A DNA stretch of 64,000 nucleotides from Sisyra terminalis (lineage: Eukaryota; Arthropoda; Insecta; Neuroptera; Sisyridae), in the NCBI GenBank assembly GCA_958496175.1, contig OY292275.1, positions 1,054,001 through 1,118,000 of the forward strand. The letters are read 5' to 3'. The notes under the pieces are model-generated. The model saw only the letters and a program-made list of their open reading frames with translations. It had not been told where the DNA came from and did no database searches. A program made the position numbers and the translations under genes. This document shows, piece by piece, positions 1 to 11,410 of the stretch; within the stretch, counting starts at the first letter, position 1, and each line of letters begins with the position of its first letter.

Positions 1-989
1 TCTGACACTGATATGAAGATTTTTTTTTTATATTTGAAAATGGGCGAAGCGTTAAAATATCAATTTTTCAAAAGTTTCAACAATCATAATTCATTTTGAA
101 AAATTTCTTCTTCTGTAACACGTTCTTCCCTATTTTCACTCATTGTTTGGTGCATTCTATTTTTGAATCGTTAAAATAACGTCCGGTATTTGGGGGTAAA
201 TCACCCCATTATTGTGTAGGTATTTATAGTCGTCACACCGAATAAATTGCTGATGTTTGCAGAAGATTGTCTCGACTAGGGAATTTCTTTTCTATGTAGC
301 GTTATTTTCTTTGCAATTTTGTCCCTAATTTATTTTCTTGTTTCTGTAAGAAAATGCAATTTACTTGCAGTTTTCTTTTCGTATTATTTCGTAGACTTCG
401 AGGGAAAACACTAATGGTTTCGTTTGAATTCCAATCATTGTGTTATTATTTGTCGTAGACAAACAATTTTCAATTGGAAATCGGATTTTTTTTTACTGTT
501 TGCACAATTATTTTTGGTTAAGCTTTATTGTTGGTAATTTTAACAGGTTGTTGTTTTTAACAGGTGGTCATTTATCGGAGATTAAATCATTGCTAGTCTT
601 AAAATTTCGTTTGATGTCAATTATTTTTAAATGAGAGTTTTAGGGTGAGAAATTTTATCAATTCAGTGTACTTAATGGGAAGAACTGCAGGGGGAGAAAT
701 AGTTATCAAAGCAAAGATCTTAATTTATGTTTTCTTCGTATTATCGGTGAGAGCTTTCAGGTTGGGGTTGTTCATTCTTTTTGGCAACAAATCCTGAACT
801 GTTCAGGAATGTTCCTTTGGTTTCCTTCTTTGTTTTACTCTTAAAATGTAACCAACCCTGTTAGAAGGAGCACTGCTTCGATAGGATTTATAATTTGAGA
901 TAATTTCCAAATTTTTTAATTTTTTTTTGAAAGTTTATCAATGAAAAGATCTGTTGTATTTTCTGATTTTTTTTCTACTTAATTTGTGT
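1..989. other. AT-rich intergenic sequence
   Basis: There is no recognisable gene here. The only frames are short, AT-rich and without family motifs; the longest, 64 codons at 440-634, is built of Phe, Leu and Ile as expected by chance. One copy of the recurring motif AACAGGTGGT lies at 559-568. Confidence 0.6.
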
Positions 990-1765
990 ACAGGAGGTGG
1001 AGGTTTTAAATGTTTGAGGCTTTATGAAAATTAGTTAAACTTCAGTTGTAGTCTTTAGAATTAAAAGAATGAGTGAATTCCTTATACCCTGAAACATTGA
1101 AAGTATTTCCCCTGGCACGAATTTTATGATCTAAAGCAGCCTTTGTAGCCGAATCATTTGTAAAGCTATTCACAGAGTAAACCAGCATTCATCATCTTAT
1201 TTCATTGAGAAGAGTGTGGCTTTAACTTTCAGGTAAACTTAAATGATTTAATTTTTAAAGGAATCCCAAATATATTTTCTTGTTGTTACATATTTTTTAA
1301 TGGATTTTTTTTAGTTTTTCTTAAATCATTTGACTGGCTATAACTGTAATTCTTTAAACAATGAAATAAGCATTGAGTTCTTTCTTTTTGCCAATTTTTT
1401 CACCAATTTTGTAACCGGTACATTGGGTCATAGTATAGAAGCAGAAATTTGATGTCTTGATCTATTTGTTGGTCAAAGATTCAAGTGGTGATGATTATTC
1501 AGTATAGATCAGAAAGATTGGAACAAAATATGGATGAAATACGATAATGAATGCTGGTTTATTCTGTGATTAGCTTTGCAAATGGTTCGGCTGTAAGGTC
1601 TTCAGTTCGTGAACATCATAAAATTCATGCCAGGGGAATTACTTTCAATGTTTCAGAGTATAAGGAATTCACTCATTCTTTTGATACTAAAAACTATTCA
1701 CAACTTAAGTTAATTTAATTTTGATGAAGCTTAAAATATTGGAAACCTCCCTCTTCGGTAAAATT
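990..1765. repeat. Foldback (inverted-repeat) element
   Basis: Sequence from about 990 to 1203 returns as its reverse complement at about 1540-1765. The matched arms share the GAATGAGTGAATTCC block (near 1067), a CCTGGCACGAATTT-type block and an AAACCAGCATTCAT block. About 330 bp separates the arms. No open frame spans it. It is a non-autonomous foldback or MITE-like repeat; exact ends and a target duplication were not established. Confidence 0.65.
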
Positions 1766-1912
1766 TTTCAAAAAGTAATTTTTCAAGCTTCACCTTGATG
1801 ATCTAACAATTGTGATTTTTAAGTGTCCCAACTTGGCTGGGGATCATTGATTTCATTGATCATTGTATTCATAAAAAAATCTCATTTTAAAACTTTCTTG
1901 TCAATCATTGTT

Positions 1913-2693
1913 TGACTCGTTTATTTTGAAAGTGGTGTAAGTCCATTTCAAGGACGGGGTCTATATGGTGATTCTTTTTCTTGTAACTAGAAAAAAGTAT
2001 GTTAATTGTTTAACTGCTAAGTTTTCAGAAATTACTGATTTCATTTTAGTTGTTAACAAAAAACGCCAATTATTCCCTCCTCCTTAGTATCAACTTATGT
2101 TCCTATGGTTAAAAATGATAACATTATAAGGATTAAAATTAGATTTTATCGCTGACTTTGAACAGTTATACTGTGTATACTATATATAGAATATATTGCG
2201 GTCCAATTTATGTAGTATAATATGATATAGTAATATATAAAAATCATACCATAAACATAAATTTGAACAGAAGTTCAAACAAAAATATTCGTGACATATT
2301 GCCCAGATACGTATTCCGATTGCCAAGCAATCTTCTTCAGTTGTCATCAAGTAGTTTGGATCACTTTGTAACTGTTTTTTGATGATTCACAAAATAATCA
2401 CGGATTGACCTCAGTCCGAAATAATTTAAACCAAAAATCATCACAAAGTAGTTTAGGAGTGATCCATACTACTTGATGACCACTGAGGAAGATTGCTTGG
2501 CAATCGAAATACGTATCTGGGCAATACGTCACAAATATTTTTGTTTAAACTTCTGTTTAAGGTATGATTTTTATATATTATTATATCAGATTATACTATA
2601 TAAATTGGACAGCAATATATTTTATATATTGTATACACACTAAAGGGATTGTTCTTGAAATGGACTTAACTCACTTTCAAAATAAACGGTTCA
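1913..2693. mobile_element. TIR MITE interrupted by a nested foldback element
   Basis: The left terminus TGACTCGTTTATTTTGAAAG is matched by an inverted right terminus ending CAAAATAAACGGTTCA. Inner terminal sequence (TAAGTCCATTTCAAG) is also inverted-repeated. An uninterrupted relative lies at 43718-43941 and a more distant one at 18362-18585. Relative to the clean copy, this one is split at about 2134/2646 by a second repeat. It has no coding capacity. Confidence 0.7.
2135..2645. mobile_element. M-family foldback repeat, full inverted pair
   Basis: The two arms begin with a TGTGTATAC-type terminus, an AATATATTGCGGTCC block and the paired hairpin GATTGC/GCAATC. The arms face each other around a short centre near 2400. 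The element interrupts the 1913-2693 MITE, whose GGATT sequence flanks both sides of the insertion. The right arm carries a hammerhead-like core (CTGAGGA, stem, GAAA) at 2483-2530; the left arm carries a decayed inverse at 2293-2340, where GAAA has become GGAA. Confidence 0.7.
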
Positions 2694-4719
2694 TTTATCA
2701 AAAACTTTAGGTGGAGTGGCGAGGTGAGTTAGGGGTTAATTTCCAATATAAATAAATGAAGAATATAATTTTTATCAACTAACGAATTGTTATTTTCAAC
2801 AATAACATTTTTTGACGCTGGTTTTATCTTTTGTCTTATTATATAATAATTGTCATAATAAACCCACAATTAGACCATTTTTTATAACGCCGTCTTCAAA
2901 TCGTTCATATTTTTGCCAGCTTTTAATCATAAAATTAGAATACAGAATCCTCATTGCTGATGACATTTTTTTTTGGTCCTTTGGGGCCCATTACTAGTTT
3001 GATTTCCATGAGGTAAAAAATTTTTGTTATTAAAATGAAGTAATTTTATTATTTTTTATCAAAATCATTTAATTCTTCCACGGAGTAAAGGTTAATTGCA
3101 ATTTTCTCTTTGGATTCCAATAAAATTCATAACGTTGAAAAAATCGAGAAACCAACACGTTTTTTTTTTATTATTATTTGAAATGTAATTCCTCGTTATA
3201 ATGAGACATTCGCACATCTAAGGTAAATATTTCTGGAAAATTTACTGTTGAAAAAATAATTTAATTGCAAATATGAAACATTAAACGTTAATATTTCTTG
3301 TTAGACTTATGAACTTGGGAAAATACTTGACCGATGGAAGGCAGGCTGGAGAAAATAATGAATGAGTAAGTTTAATAGCCTCATAAAACGCGCGTCTTAT
3401 TTCACTAAGCTCTTCTTTTTTCTTTCAAATTAGTTAACGATTTTTTTTCTCCATATAAATATATTTGTCGAGAAAAGAAATCCCATGTTGTTTGTTGTTT
3501 TTAATTGCAATGTTTGAATTGAGCCGAAAATTTTATTGTGGAAATGAGTGTGAATAAAATTATTTTTAGTTTATAGGCCAATAAAGTTTTCTTTTGAATG
3601 AAAACGATATATATTAATAGTGCTAGTTTAGAGACGGGAAAATCTCTGTAAAACTTGACTCATGTCTCGGACGTTTATAGTTTAAAATTAATATATATAC
3701 CTAGAGTCTCAAATAAACGAAGTGATCGTGGGAGATGCCATTGAACTTGCACCATGTTTCATTCAAAATATAAACTGCACGCTTTTGCCCGCTCGAATAT
3801 AAATTTGAAACGCGCGAAATTATTATGTCGATTTTGGCATTCGTTTGTTGGAGTAGCGTGCAAAACCAGAAAATAATAATCTCTCTAGATTTTTTTTTTA
3901 TTATTATTTTCTTTATTCAAATGAGAGAGAAAGTTCAGGATTGCAGAAGATAAAATGGCAATTTTATTGAATAAATCACGGTGAGACAAGATCTTGAAAA
4001 ATTGCCGGTAATTTAAGTTTTTTTTTTTTTTTTTTTTGGGTAATTCAGTTTCTTAATAATCTTGTTATATAAATTACAGCCATTATGCAATTATATGCCC
4101 TCTTAAGCTATTTAACAAGTCCGGCTATTGTTGCGTTGATATAATCGACGTTCTAAATGCATTCAATGTCGTTTCCCTTTATTGGAACTATCGACCTTGT
4201 TGGCTCTAGAAAATAGACTGTTTTTTTTTTTTTTTATTGTTTAGCAATTAATTTTCAGTTAATTATTTATTAGATACAAACAGTAGGTATCAATCAATAA
4301 CAAATGTATTTTAACTGCGTTGATTGCAATGTTTTCGATTTGCATATTTGGACAAAGAAATTTGTTTTCCATTGGTCCTGCGGGATGCTGTCTAAGTTTT
4401 GGTCAAAAATCTAAGTTGGGAATTGTTATCTTTTAAAAAAATTCTTGGAGAAGCTTTTGTTCTAAATTTCCTCAAATAATTCGGTTTAAAAGTTGATGCT
4501 TAATGTATCCCTTGATTTACTAGGGGTAGGCTTAGTGTTTTTGAAAAATATTTTTATAGAAAACCGTAAAATATGTTGCATAGTGTTGCGTTCAAATATA
4601 TAAATTAGGCGATGCAGTAAACTTCACCCTGAACTATCCAACATGAAATTTATGGAGTTGGAGTTGAATGTTATGCATGTCTAGACTGTAACATATATTA
4701 CATATTATTTTCAGTAAAA
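2694..4719. other. AT-rich intergenic sequence
   Basis: No gene is recognised. The stretch has long poly-T runs (for example 4018-4038 and 4220-4237) and one isolated exon-like segment at 3305-3365, listed separately. No RNA gene or repeat with clear ends was identified. Confidence 0.5.
3305..3365 (+). other. Isolated exon-like segment with good splice sites
   Basis: A 61-bp segment richer in G than its surroundings is bounded by an acceptor (TTTCTTGTTAG) and a donor (ATGA followed by GTAAGT) that match consensus. One frame starts at an ATG and stops at the TGA just before the donor; another reads 17 codons before a stop. It may be an exon of a non-coding or untranslated transcript whose other exons are not visible, or chance. 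Confidence 0.25.
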
Positions 4720-4725
4720 GTAAAT

Positions 4726-5145
4726 GTGTTCACAGTTTTAAGATGTGCAATCGAGGCAGTGGAAAAATGGAGTGTGAGATATATTAGGTATTATAGTATG
4801 ATGTGCGATAGCTTTGGGGTTCATGCAGCTTTTCATGAAGCCACATCTCTCGGTGCAGTCAATGCACTTGGATTGTGCATTCGACGACAGATGTACAACA
4901 TCGGCCGCTCAATAGTGTTGTGGGGTCGGTGGAGGAGGATGCTGCGCTGCGGCGGGGGCGGCTCGAAATTCTTTTCGCCTGATCACACTGATTTGTTCCT
5001 GCATAGTTGTCTAAATATGCCGTCGTATTTCCATCTATATTTAGCCGTCGCCGCCATGTCTTCTTGTGGCCCTGTCACGCAAAGAGCTTTTCATAATTAT
5101 TTCCTTTTTGTTTTCGTTTCGAATGCATTTTATGGTAATTTTTAA
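4726..5145 (+). other. GC-rich island with open frames, possible promoter or first exon
   Basis: About 4850-5070 is much richer in G+C and CpG than the surrounding DNA. A 139-codon frame runs through it on the + strand. The reverse strand has an ATG followed by GCG GCG at about 5057 with 24 codons before a stop. Neither translation matches a family I know, and both strands being open is typical of a CpG-rich promoter or untranslated exon. I do not assert a protein here. Confidence 0.3.
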
Positions 5146-5445
5146 GTTTGAAACTGTCAAATAAAAATGTAAAAGAGTTGTAAATGCCAAGCGAAAGAAA
5201 GTGTGCTGGCAAATGTATATTTATCATTCATTCCTCTCCAATTTGTGTCTGATTAATTAGTGCAGGAATTTCGCGAAATTTTTGGCGCTAATTTTTCTTG
5301 AAAATATTTGTTGAGGCAATTTTTTGCGAGGACTAATTGTCGACGGTTGGTGATGTTAGCCAAATTTTTGCTATGGGAAAGTGCAAGTGCAGATAACGTG
5401 ATGTCTGCGAAATTTGATAGCTTGATCGACCGAAATGGGGATGAA

Positions 5446-6870
5446 GACGGAATTAGAAGTGGAAGTTTGATTCCCAATGAATGAAAATTTTTGACAGTGT
5501 TTGAATTTTGTTTAAAATTTACTCCTTTAAGATTTGTAGCAGTATTTCTTAATCTTTTGGTTCTTTGGAGACCTTTGGTCTCCCCATTGAAAAATATGTT
5601 TTAATTTTTCAGTTTAGGAAAAAATATTTTTGGCCAAAATTACTACCGGAAATTTAAATATTTATATTATTAAGGGTTTTTCTGTACTCCCAAGTATACG
5701 AACACCTGCGGCTAAGAAGCACGAACTTGTATCCATTTTAATAAAAAATCCAATTTTAATTTTATCAAAAGATTATTGATTCTATCGTTTATCAATGTTT
5801 TATCGATTCTAATTCCGGAGGAACCAGAAGAAAATACATCCTGGTTCTAATAAAGTATATTTCCTTCATAATATTCATTGCAATCCTTGGATAATATCTT
5901 CTGGATCATAAACTAAAGATTTTTATCCTTAAACGGAATTAGAAGTGGAAATTCGATTCCCAATGAATGAAATTTTTTGACAGTGTCCATAATTTACATA
6001 ATTATTATTTATTTTTAGTAGGAAAGTGGACTTAAAGTATATAAATCCATATATTAATTATTAATTTAGCGGTTTCGGTCTTTTATTTAACCTTCATCAG
6101 GCTTCTGAAAGTCATATCAATACCAACACATGTTTATAGAATCTTAGGTAATGGTAATATAATAATGATATAGAATCTAAGGTAAATGAACAATTTAACA
6201 ATTAAAAATATTCTCAAAGATTCTATAAACATGTGTTTGTATTAATATGATTTTTAGAAGCCTGATGAAGGTCAAATAAAGGACCGAAACCACTAAATTA
6301 ATAATTAATATATGGATTTATATCCTTTAAGTCCACTTTTCTACTAAAAATAAAAAAAAATTACATTGTTTGAATTTTGTGTAAAATTTACTCCTTTAAG
6401 ATTTGTAGTAGTATTTCTTAATCTTTTGATTCTTTGGAGACCTTTGGTCTCCCGATTGAAAAATTTGTCACGATTTTTTAGTTTAGAAAAATGGTTCTTC
6501 TTTGTCTGGCCAAATTTATTTTCAAAAAATTTAATAATTCATATTATTAAGGGTTTTCCTGCACTCCCAAGTGTACAAACATCACCGGTTAAGAAGCACT
6601 AACTTGTACCCATTCTTATGAAAACTCCAATTATAATTTTAATTGATGAATCCATAGATAATAAATATTTTATCGTTTCTGGTTCCAGTGGAACCAGAAG
6701 AAAATATATTAGTTGTACTAAAATGGCTCTGAAAAGTATATTTCCTTCATAACTTTCACTGCAATTTTTTATCTTTATTTTTTTTTTATTTTCTCTCTTG
6801 AACTTGCTGATTTCATTGGCAGTATTTACCGTTAGAAAAAACTTTTGGATCCTTAACTAAAAGTTTTTAT
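5446..6870. repeat. Local tandem duplication, unit about 490 bp
   Basis: The block starting GGAATTAGAAGTGGAA at about 5450 recurs at about 5936 and continues, after an inserted foldback element, from 6362. Shared landmarks are ACAGTGTTTGAATTTTG, GGAGACCTTTGGTCTCC and TATTATTAAGGGTTTT. The copies have diverged by substitutions and small indels. There is no coding signal; the 78-codon frame at 6366-6602 is intact in one copy only. Confidence 0.7.
5988..6361. mobile_element. T-family foldback element inserted in a duplicated unit
   Basis: The arms carry AGTGGACTTAAAG at the left and CTTTAAGTCCACTTTTC at the right, with inverted matching extending inward through ATGTGTTTATAGAATC. The element breaks the second copy of the surrounding 490-bp duplication between ACAGTGT and GTTTGAATTTT, so it is younger than the duplication. 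Each arm has a hammerhead-like core: - strand 6070-6100 and + strand 6262-6291 (CTGATGA, GGTC/GACC stem, GAAAC). Confidence 0.7.
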
Positions 6871-7697
6871 CCTTAAAATTTTCCTTGAATAATGATACCG
6901 AGCTTTTTATATTAATAAATTTTCAAAACGATTAACATATGGTCTTTTGAAAAATTAAGTAAAAAGTATAGAAAATATGTTGCAACAATCGTGTTCACAC
7001 CCCTTATTAATCGAAATTAAAATAATAATCCAATCAATACCACAACTCAAAGCCACGTGCCTAAGGGACAAAATTAGGTAATCCCTTATCATAACAACGC
7101 GTGGTAAATCCCTAAAAAGTGGACTAATCCGTTAAAAAAGCTTGGCGGTTTTTTTCTGATTACCTAACCTGTCAATCATTGCATTAACTGATTTGAAATC
7201 AAGGGATTTTTTTTTAGTTTGTTGTTGTCCCTCTTTATAAATCCGCGTAAATCCGATTGAGATTAAGTTTTCTGCATCTGTAAACATTGATGTTTAATCA
7301 AACGACAACTGCATTTGGTTTTTAATTGAAGATTTTTTCCTGAATTTATAAAATTGTTTTTTAGTGCCATGTATTGAAGAAAAATATTTGGAAAATATTG
7401 AAAATTTTACAACAGCTAAAAATTGTTATTATTATACGTACGTTTTGGTCATTCAGACATTCGCCGCCCCCTATTTAATAGTCAAGAAAATAATGAAAAA
7501 ACTCTAATGCATCTAAATTCTTTTATGATTAAAAATTTACTTTCCGTGTTTTTCTTTAAACAAAACCTTTCATGAAATTATCAATATCAATATGCCGCCC
7601 GGGGCCATGCATATTTCTGCACTATATTCGCTACTATATTGAAGGTATAGTTTTTAATTGAAAATCAAAAAATAAGGAATTATAAATGGAAGTGACT
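6871..7697. other. AT-rich intergenic sequence
   Basis: No gene or bounded repeat was recognised. The frames present are short and of low complexity. Confidence 0.5.
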
Positions 7698-8690
7698 GGA
7701 ATCCAAATATAATTGTCTCAAATTCGAACTAACTGATTGTTGTCATTGGTTTCAACTGTCATTTATTTCATTCAAAAGCCTATTTTTACCATTTGTCTAT
7801 CATTTGTCAATTGTGTCGTTGATCTGTGAATATTTTCACGGGAAGTTACTAGTTTTATATATTTGCATGTAAGAACAATTGTAAACACAATAATAATGAG
7901 TCATTAGTTTTTAATTTTCACTTCCAAAAAGTGTCAACAATGTAACAATTATTTAATATGGATTTACGATTCATTTCCAGAAGATCATTTGGGTTGTCGA
8001 TCTCTAGGCTTATATCTTTGCTTCTTTATTAACGAATAAATTATTTTGTTTATTGCTAAAAATTCCTAAAATAAGATTTTCAATATTAGTTAAAATTTGT
8101 AACTATAATAAATTCATCAAAGAATAACTTAAGACGATTATTTGGAAAGTGGTACAAGGATAGCTTATATCAAGGGTTGCCAACTCGCCACCCATCTTTA
8201 CCATTGTTTCAGTCCATGAGGTTCATCAAACTTTAACAAAAAATATATATTTTTTTTTCTTGACATTGTCCATTTTTCATATTCTTATTTTATTAATATA
8301 ATATTTAACAAAAATATGTATACGGCAAAGATAGAGAACGAACTTTGTAAACACATACGTGATTGAGTGGACTCCAAATATACTTATCTCAAATTTCAAC
8401 CAACTAATTGTTGTCATTGGTTCCAATTGCCATTTATTTCATTCAAAAACAAATTTTCACCATTTGTTGTTGGTCTGTGAATATTTTAACGGGATGTTGC
8501 TAGTTTTATATTTTTGCATGTAAGATAAATAGTAAACAATTATTTTTTAATTTTCACTTCCGAAAAGTATCAAGAATATAATTGTTATTTGATATGGATT
8601 TACGATTCATTTCCAAAAGATCATTTGGATTGTCGATCTCTGGGTTTATGTATAAGCTTCTTTATTACCGAATAAATTATTTGTTTATTG
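7698..8690. repeat. Local tandem duplication, spacing about 670 bp
   Basis: Sequence at about 7698-8063 recurs at about 8370-8690. Shared blocks include GTTGTCATTGGTT, ATTTATTTCATTCAAAA, GATTTACGATTCATTTCC and ATTGTCGATCTCTGGG or its variant. Copies differ by substitutions and a few indels. There is no coding signal. It lies just upstream of the proposed Drak promoter. Confidence 0.7.
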
Positions 8691-8885
8691 GTAAAAGTTA
8701 AAATATAAGCTACTTTTAGCTAAAGAATTTACTTTGTTTTGGTTCTACAATGAAAAAAGGTAATTGAAATGCATCACTTTCAAAATAAACAGCAAAGTTT
8801 GTGCTTTTTGTTTTCGTTTGAGTATAAGCATGGAAAGCTCTATGGTGAAAATATTCCTTTGTTATTTGAGATAGTATATTTAATA

Positions 8886-9060
8886 GATGATTAAATTCAG
8901 ATCTCAGCTTTTATTTTTTTTAAATAAGGAAACAATTCAGGGTGTTTAAGATCGGTTGTTTTATTTAATATTTTTATTATTCAAATTAGCTACGTTTCGT
9001 TACGTATCGTAACTTCTTCAGGCTGCTTGATTCACAAAAATAAAATATTTTCAATTTGAA
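8886..9060 (-). mobile_element. G-family foldback, single truncated arm
   Basis: The segment begins with ATTCAGATCTCAGCTTTTA, as do the full copies at 24797 and 38951, and then carries the inverse hammerhead-like core at 8989-9021 (on the - strand CTGAAGA, GTTACG/CGTAAC, GAAAC). The second arm is missing, so this is a one-armed copy about 200 bp upstream of the Drak promoter. Confidence 0.6.
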
Positions 9061-9224
9061 TTAAATTAAATATTTAATGGAATTTGAATGGATGTTGTTC
9101 TGATAAATCTGAAATTTTTTCGATTCTTGAAGCATTGCTGCTGTTAAGAATTTTTTTATTTGGTAATAGTTTCATCATTTTATTATTGCATTATGGTATG
9201 CATTCGAAACTTTTACGTTTCGCT

Positions 9225-9258
9225 TATATAAAATGGCAGTACAGTAGTAATTTATCAG
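9225..9258 (+). promoter_or_regulatory. TATA box plus initiator, proposed Drak promoter
   Basis: TATATAAAA lies at 9225-9233 and an initiator-like TCAGAG at 9255-9260. If the A at 9257 is the start site, TATAAA begins at -30, the spacing expected for insect core promoters. A 138-nt leader would precede the ATG at 9395. Downstream sequence is GC-richer with repeated GAGTCGAGT. The spacing is seen directly; assignment to Drak is inferred from the downstream splice phase. Confidence 0.5.
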
Positions 9259-9394
9259 AGTCGAGTCGAGTGGAGTGAAGCTTTTTTCGTTCGATTGCAG
9301 TATATGAATTTATTTTGTACATATGATAAAAGAAAGTGAAGGTTATTTATACAGGAACAAAAGTGCATAACGTACGTTTGTATGTGTGTGTATA

Positions 9395-9429
9395 ATGAAT
9401 CGCATGGTCGAGTTCGACAACATTTCTCG
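9395..9429 (+). CDS. Drak: Proposed first coding exon of Drak
   Basis: From ATG 9395 the frame encodes MNRMVEFDNIS plus two bases (CG) and meets a strong donor, TCTCG followed by GTATGT. The kinase exon at 47812 begins with A in the complementary phase, so the junction codon is CGA, Arg, restoring the conserved R-G-K-F-A of the Drak glycine loop. The joined reading V-E-F-D-N-I-S-R-G-K-F aligns without gaps to the start of insect Drak kinase domains, where the first loop glycine is also replaced (Ala in fly). Exon lengths 35 + 213 + 997 sum to 415 codons including stop. The weak points are the 38-kb intron and the short N-terminus; another first exon could exist upstream or within the intron. 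Confidence 0.5.
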
Positions 9430-9652
9430 GTATGTAAACAATCCGCAAGTGGACAGAAATAACTTGTCGTTGGCGCCGGGCAACGTAAACTGCCGTCTCA
9501 TTGACTCGCGGATGCGCCTCACTAATGCATTCCCACTAATGCGGCCCCAAACCCCTAAACCTACCTCCTCTTCTCGACGTCCAAAACCCCCATCTGCTTC
9601 CACTCAAATCCCAACCGGCACCACCGTATGGGTAATCATATCGCACTTGTAA
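9430..9652 (+). other. Open frame continuing past the exon-1 donor
   Basis: The reading frame from ATG 9395 stays open through the donor to TAA at 9650-9652, 85 codons from the ATG, in GC-richer sequence ending with a Pro/Ser/Arg-rich stretch (PKPTSSSRRPKPPSAS). A second donor-like GTATGG near 9625 would leave phase 0 and does not fit the phase of the kinase exon. It may be an intron-retained form or simply a GC-rich promoter-proximal intron start. The opposite strand is also open here (9343-9603), which argues against reading much into it. Confidence 0.3.
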
Positions 9653-11410
9653 CAAATTCGGGACTCAAGTGCAAATTTCATACGATATCTTCGGCCCAAC
9701 CATCAAATCATATCCGATTTCAATGTTATACATATTGCACAAATGATACACCGAAAATCTAAGCCTTGAAATTGGTCTTCTTTCATTAAAATTCTTTGTA
9801 TTATTATTTTTCTTTCTTTTTTTTTTTTTGTTTAATTTTCCTTGAGTCAAATTTATACAAAACGCGGCGTATTTATGCATCCAATGTGTTGTTTGTTTGG
9901 TTTAAGTTTGTAATTTTAACTCGTACGAAAAGCCTTTGAACAACATACCAGAATATCTATGTCCTTGTCGAAATTACATTTTCGTTAACATGGTAATTTC
10001 ATTATTTCTTTTTTTTGTTTCAAATTGAAAATATTCTTTTCAGAGATTATTTATTATTGAATAAAATCGTCCATATTTGGAAGATTAATCTAATATTCAT
10101 ATAATTTGTTTGTGTCTAACTCGATAATGAAATGAGGAAAAAATTATGCGGAATTGTCAAAAAAAAATTTCTTGAAATATTTCTTTATTTCCTACTTCCA
10201 TCAAATTTTTTTACGTGAACCATTTGATAAATTTAAGACCATAGATAATGACACAGGAATTTAGAAAATGTTGAACTTTCTCGAGAAGATAATTGTTCTT
10301 TGTGATTAATTATAGAATGATTAGTCAGTAAAATGATGAAAATTTGTTACCATTTTCGGTGAAAATTAGCATGGCGCATCGAAATCAGATGGTTTCTATG
10401 CTCGCATAGATTGGTTTTCGGTGCGATATTGGTGGAATTTTAATCGGATAATATTGTTATTAATTTTTGTTTTCTCATTTGCCATGTGAGGAAAAAGAGA
10501 GCAAGGTATAAGATCAAGGTAATTGGATTTTTTTTTTAGGAGTTGCCTATCATTTTTTTGTTGTTTATGTATGATCCTTTGATGCAATATTGTTTTCCAC
10601 AATGTTTTTGATTGGGAAATCTTTTCCAGCTTTTATTGTTGTCATCATACTTACCCACGCAATATTGTTTAGTCGTAATTTGCTTTAGTAAAGTTTATGG
10701 GAGTTTGCAAGTTGAATCAATTTTGGAAGATAAAAATTTTAATCATTCATCAAAAATTTGATCTAGTTTTTCTTTTACGATCATTACAATTTTTATTGAT
10801 TATATTCAAGTTTTGGGCTTGGAAATTTAATTTAACAAATCCTCTTAAAACTTGATTGAGCTTTTTTAATTTAGTCAAAATTTTTCAAAATATATTTGAT
10901 TTCTTTGACTTTTACGAAAAAAAATGCAGACTTCTTTGGTGTTCTTTAAGGAAAACATTTTGGGAATCAAAATGTTAGAATTTCAACTGCAATGATTCTA
11001 ATGATAGGAATGCAAATCCAGCTTTAAATTGAACTAAAAGCGCATACTTTTACGTTATTTGTAAAGAGCCAACATTAAAATTTGTGGAAAATTATATGCA
11101 TTGTATTTTTTCTTTAAAACTGACTAACACCATTTTTAAAATAAACTCTACATTATGTCATAATTAGGTATGGAAATGGCTCAAAAAGTAAACAATTTTA
11201 CGCAAATTATATGCAGTTTCATTTTTTAAAAAAACGGTCTTACACCACTTTCAAAATAAACGTTACATACGTCATAACTGGGTATAGAAATGACTCGAAA
11301 AGTGGATATGTGTATTTAATAAGTTCAAGTTGATTCTTATCACTATTAGAATAAGAAAATATTTGGCAATTTTTTTCAACGAGCTTTTTCACGATTGAGA
11401 ACTTTATGTG
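9653..11410. other. Drak intron 1, AT-rich, no feature with clear ends
   Basis: No coding exon, RNA gene or bounded element was identified. Isolated copies of the MITE terminus ACTTTCAAAATAAAC occur near 11249, with a degraded one near 11137. Confidence 0.45.

Noticed and set aside
4726..5145. 139-codon open frame as a protein gene
   Set aside because: No known motif, both strands open, GC-rich island; kept only as a composition feature.
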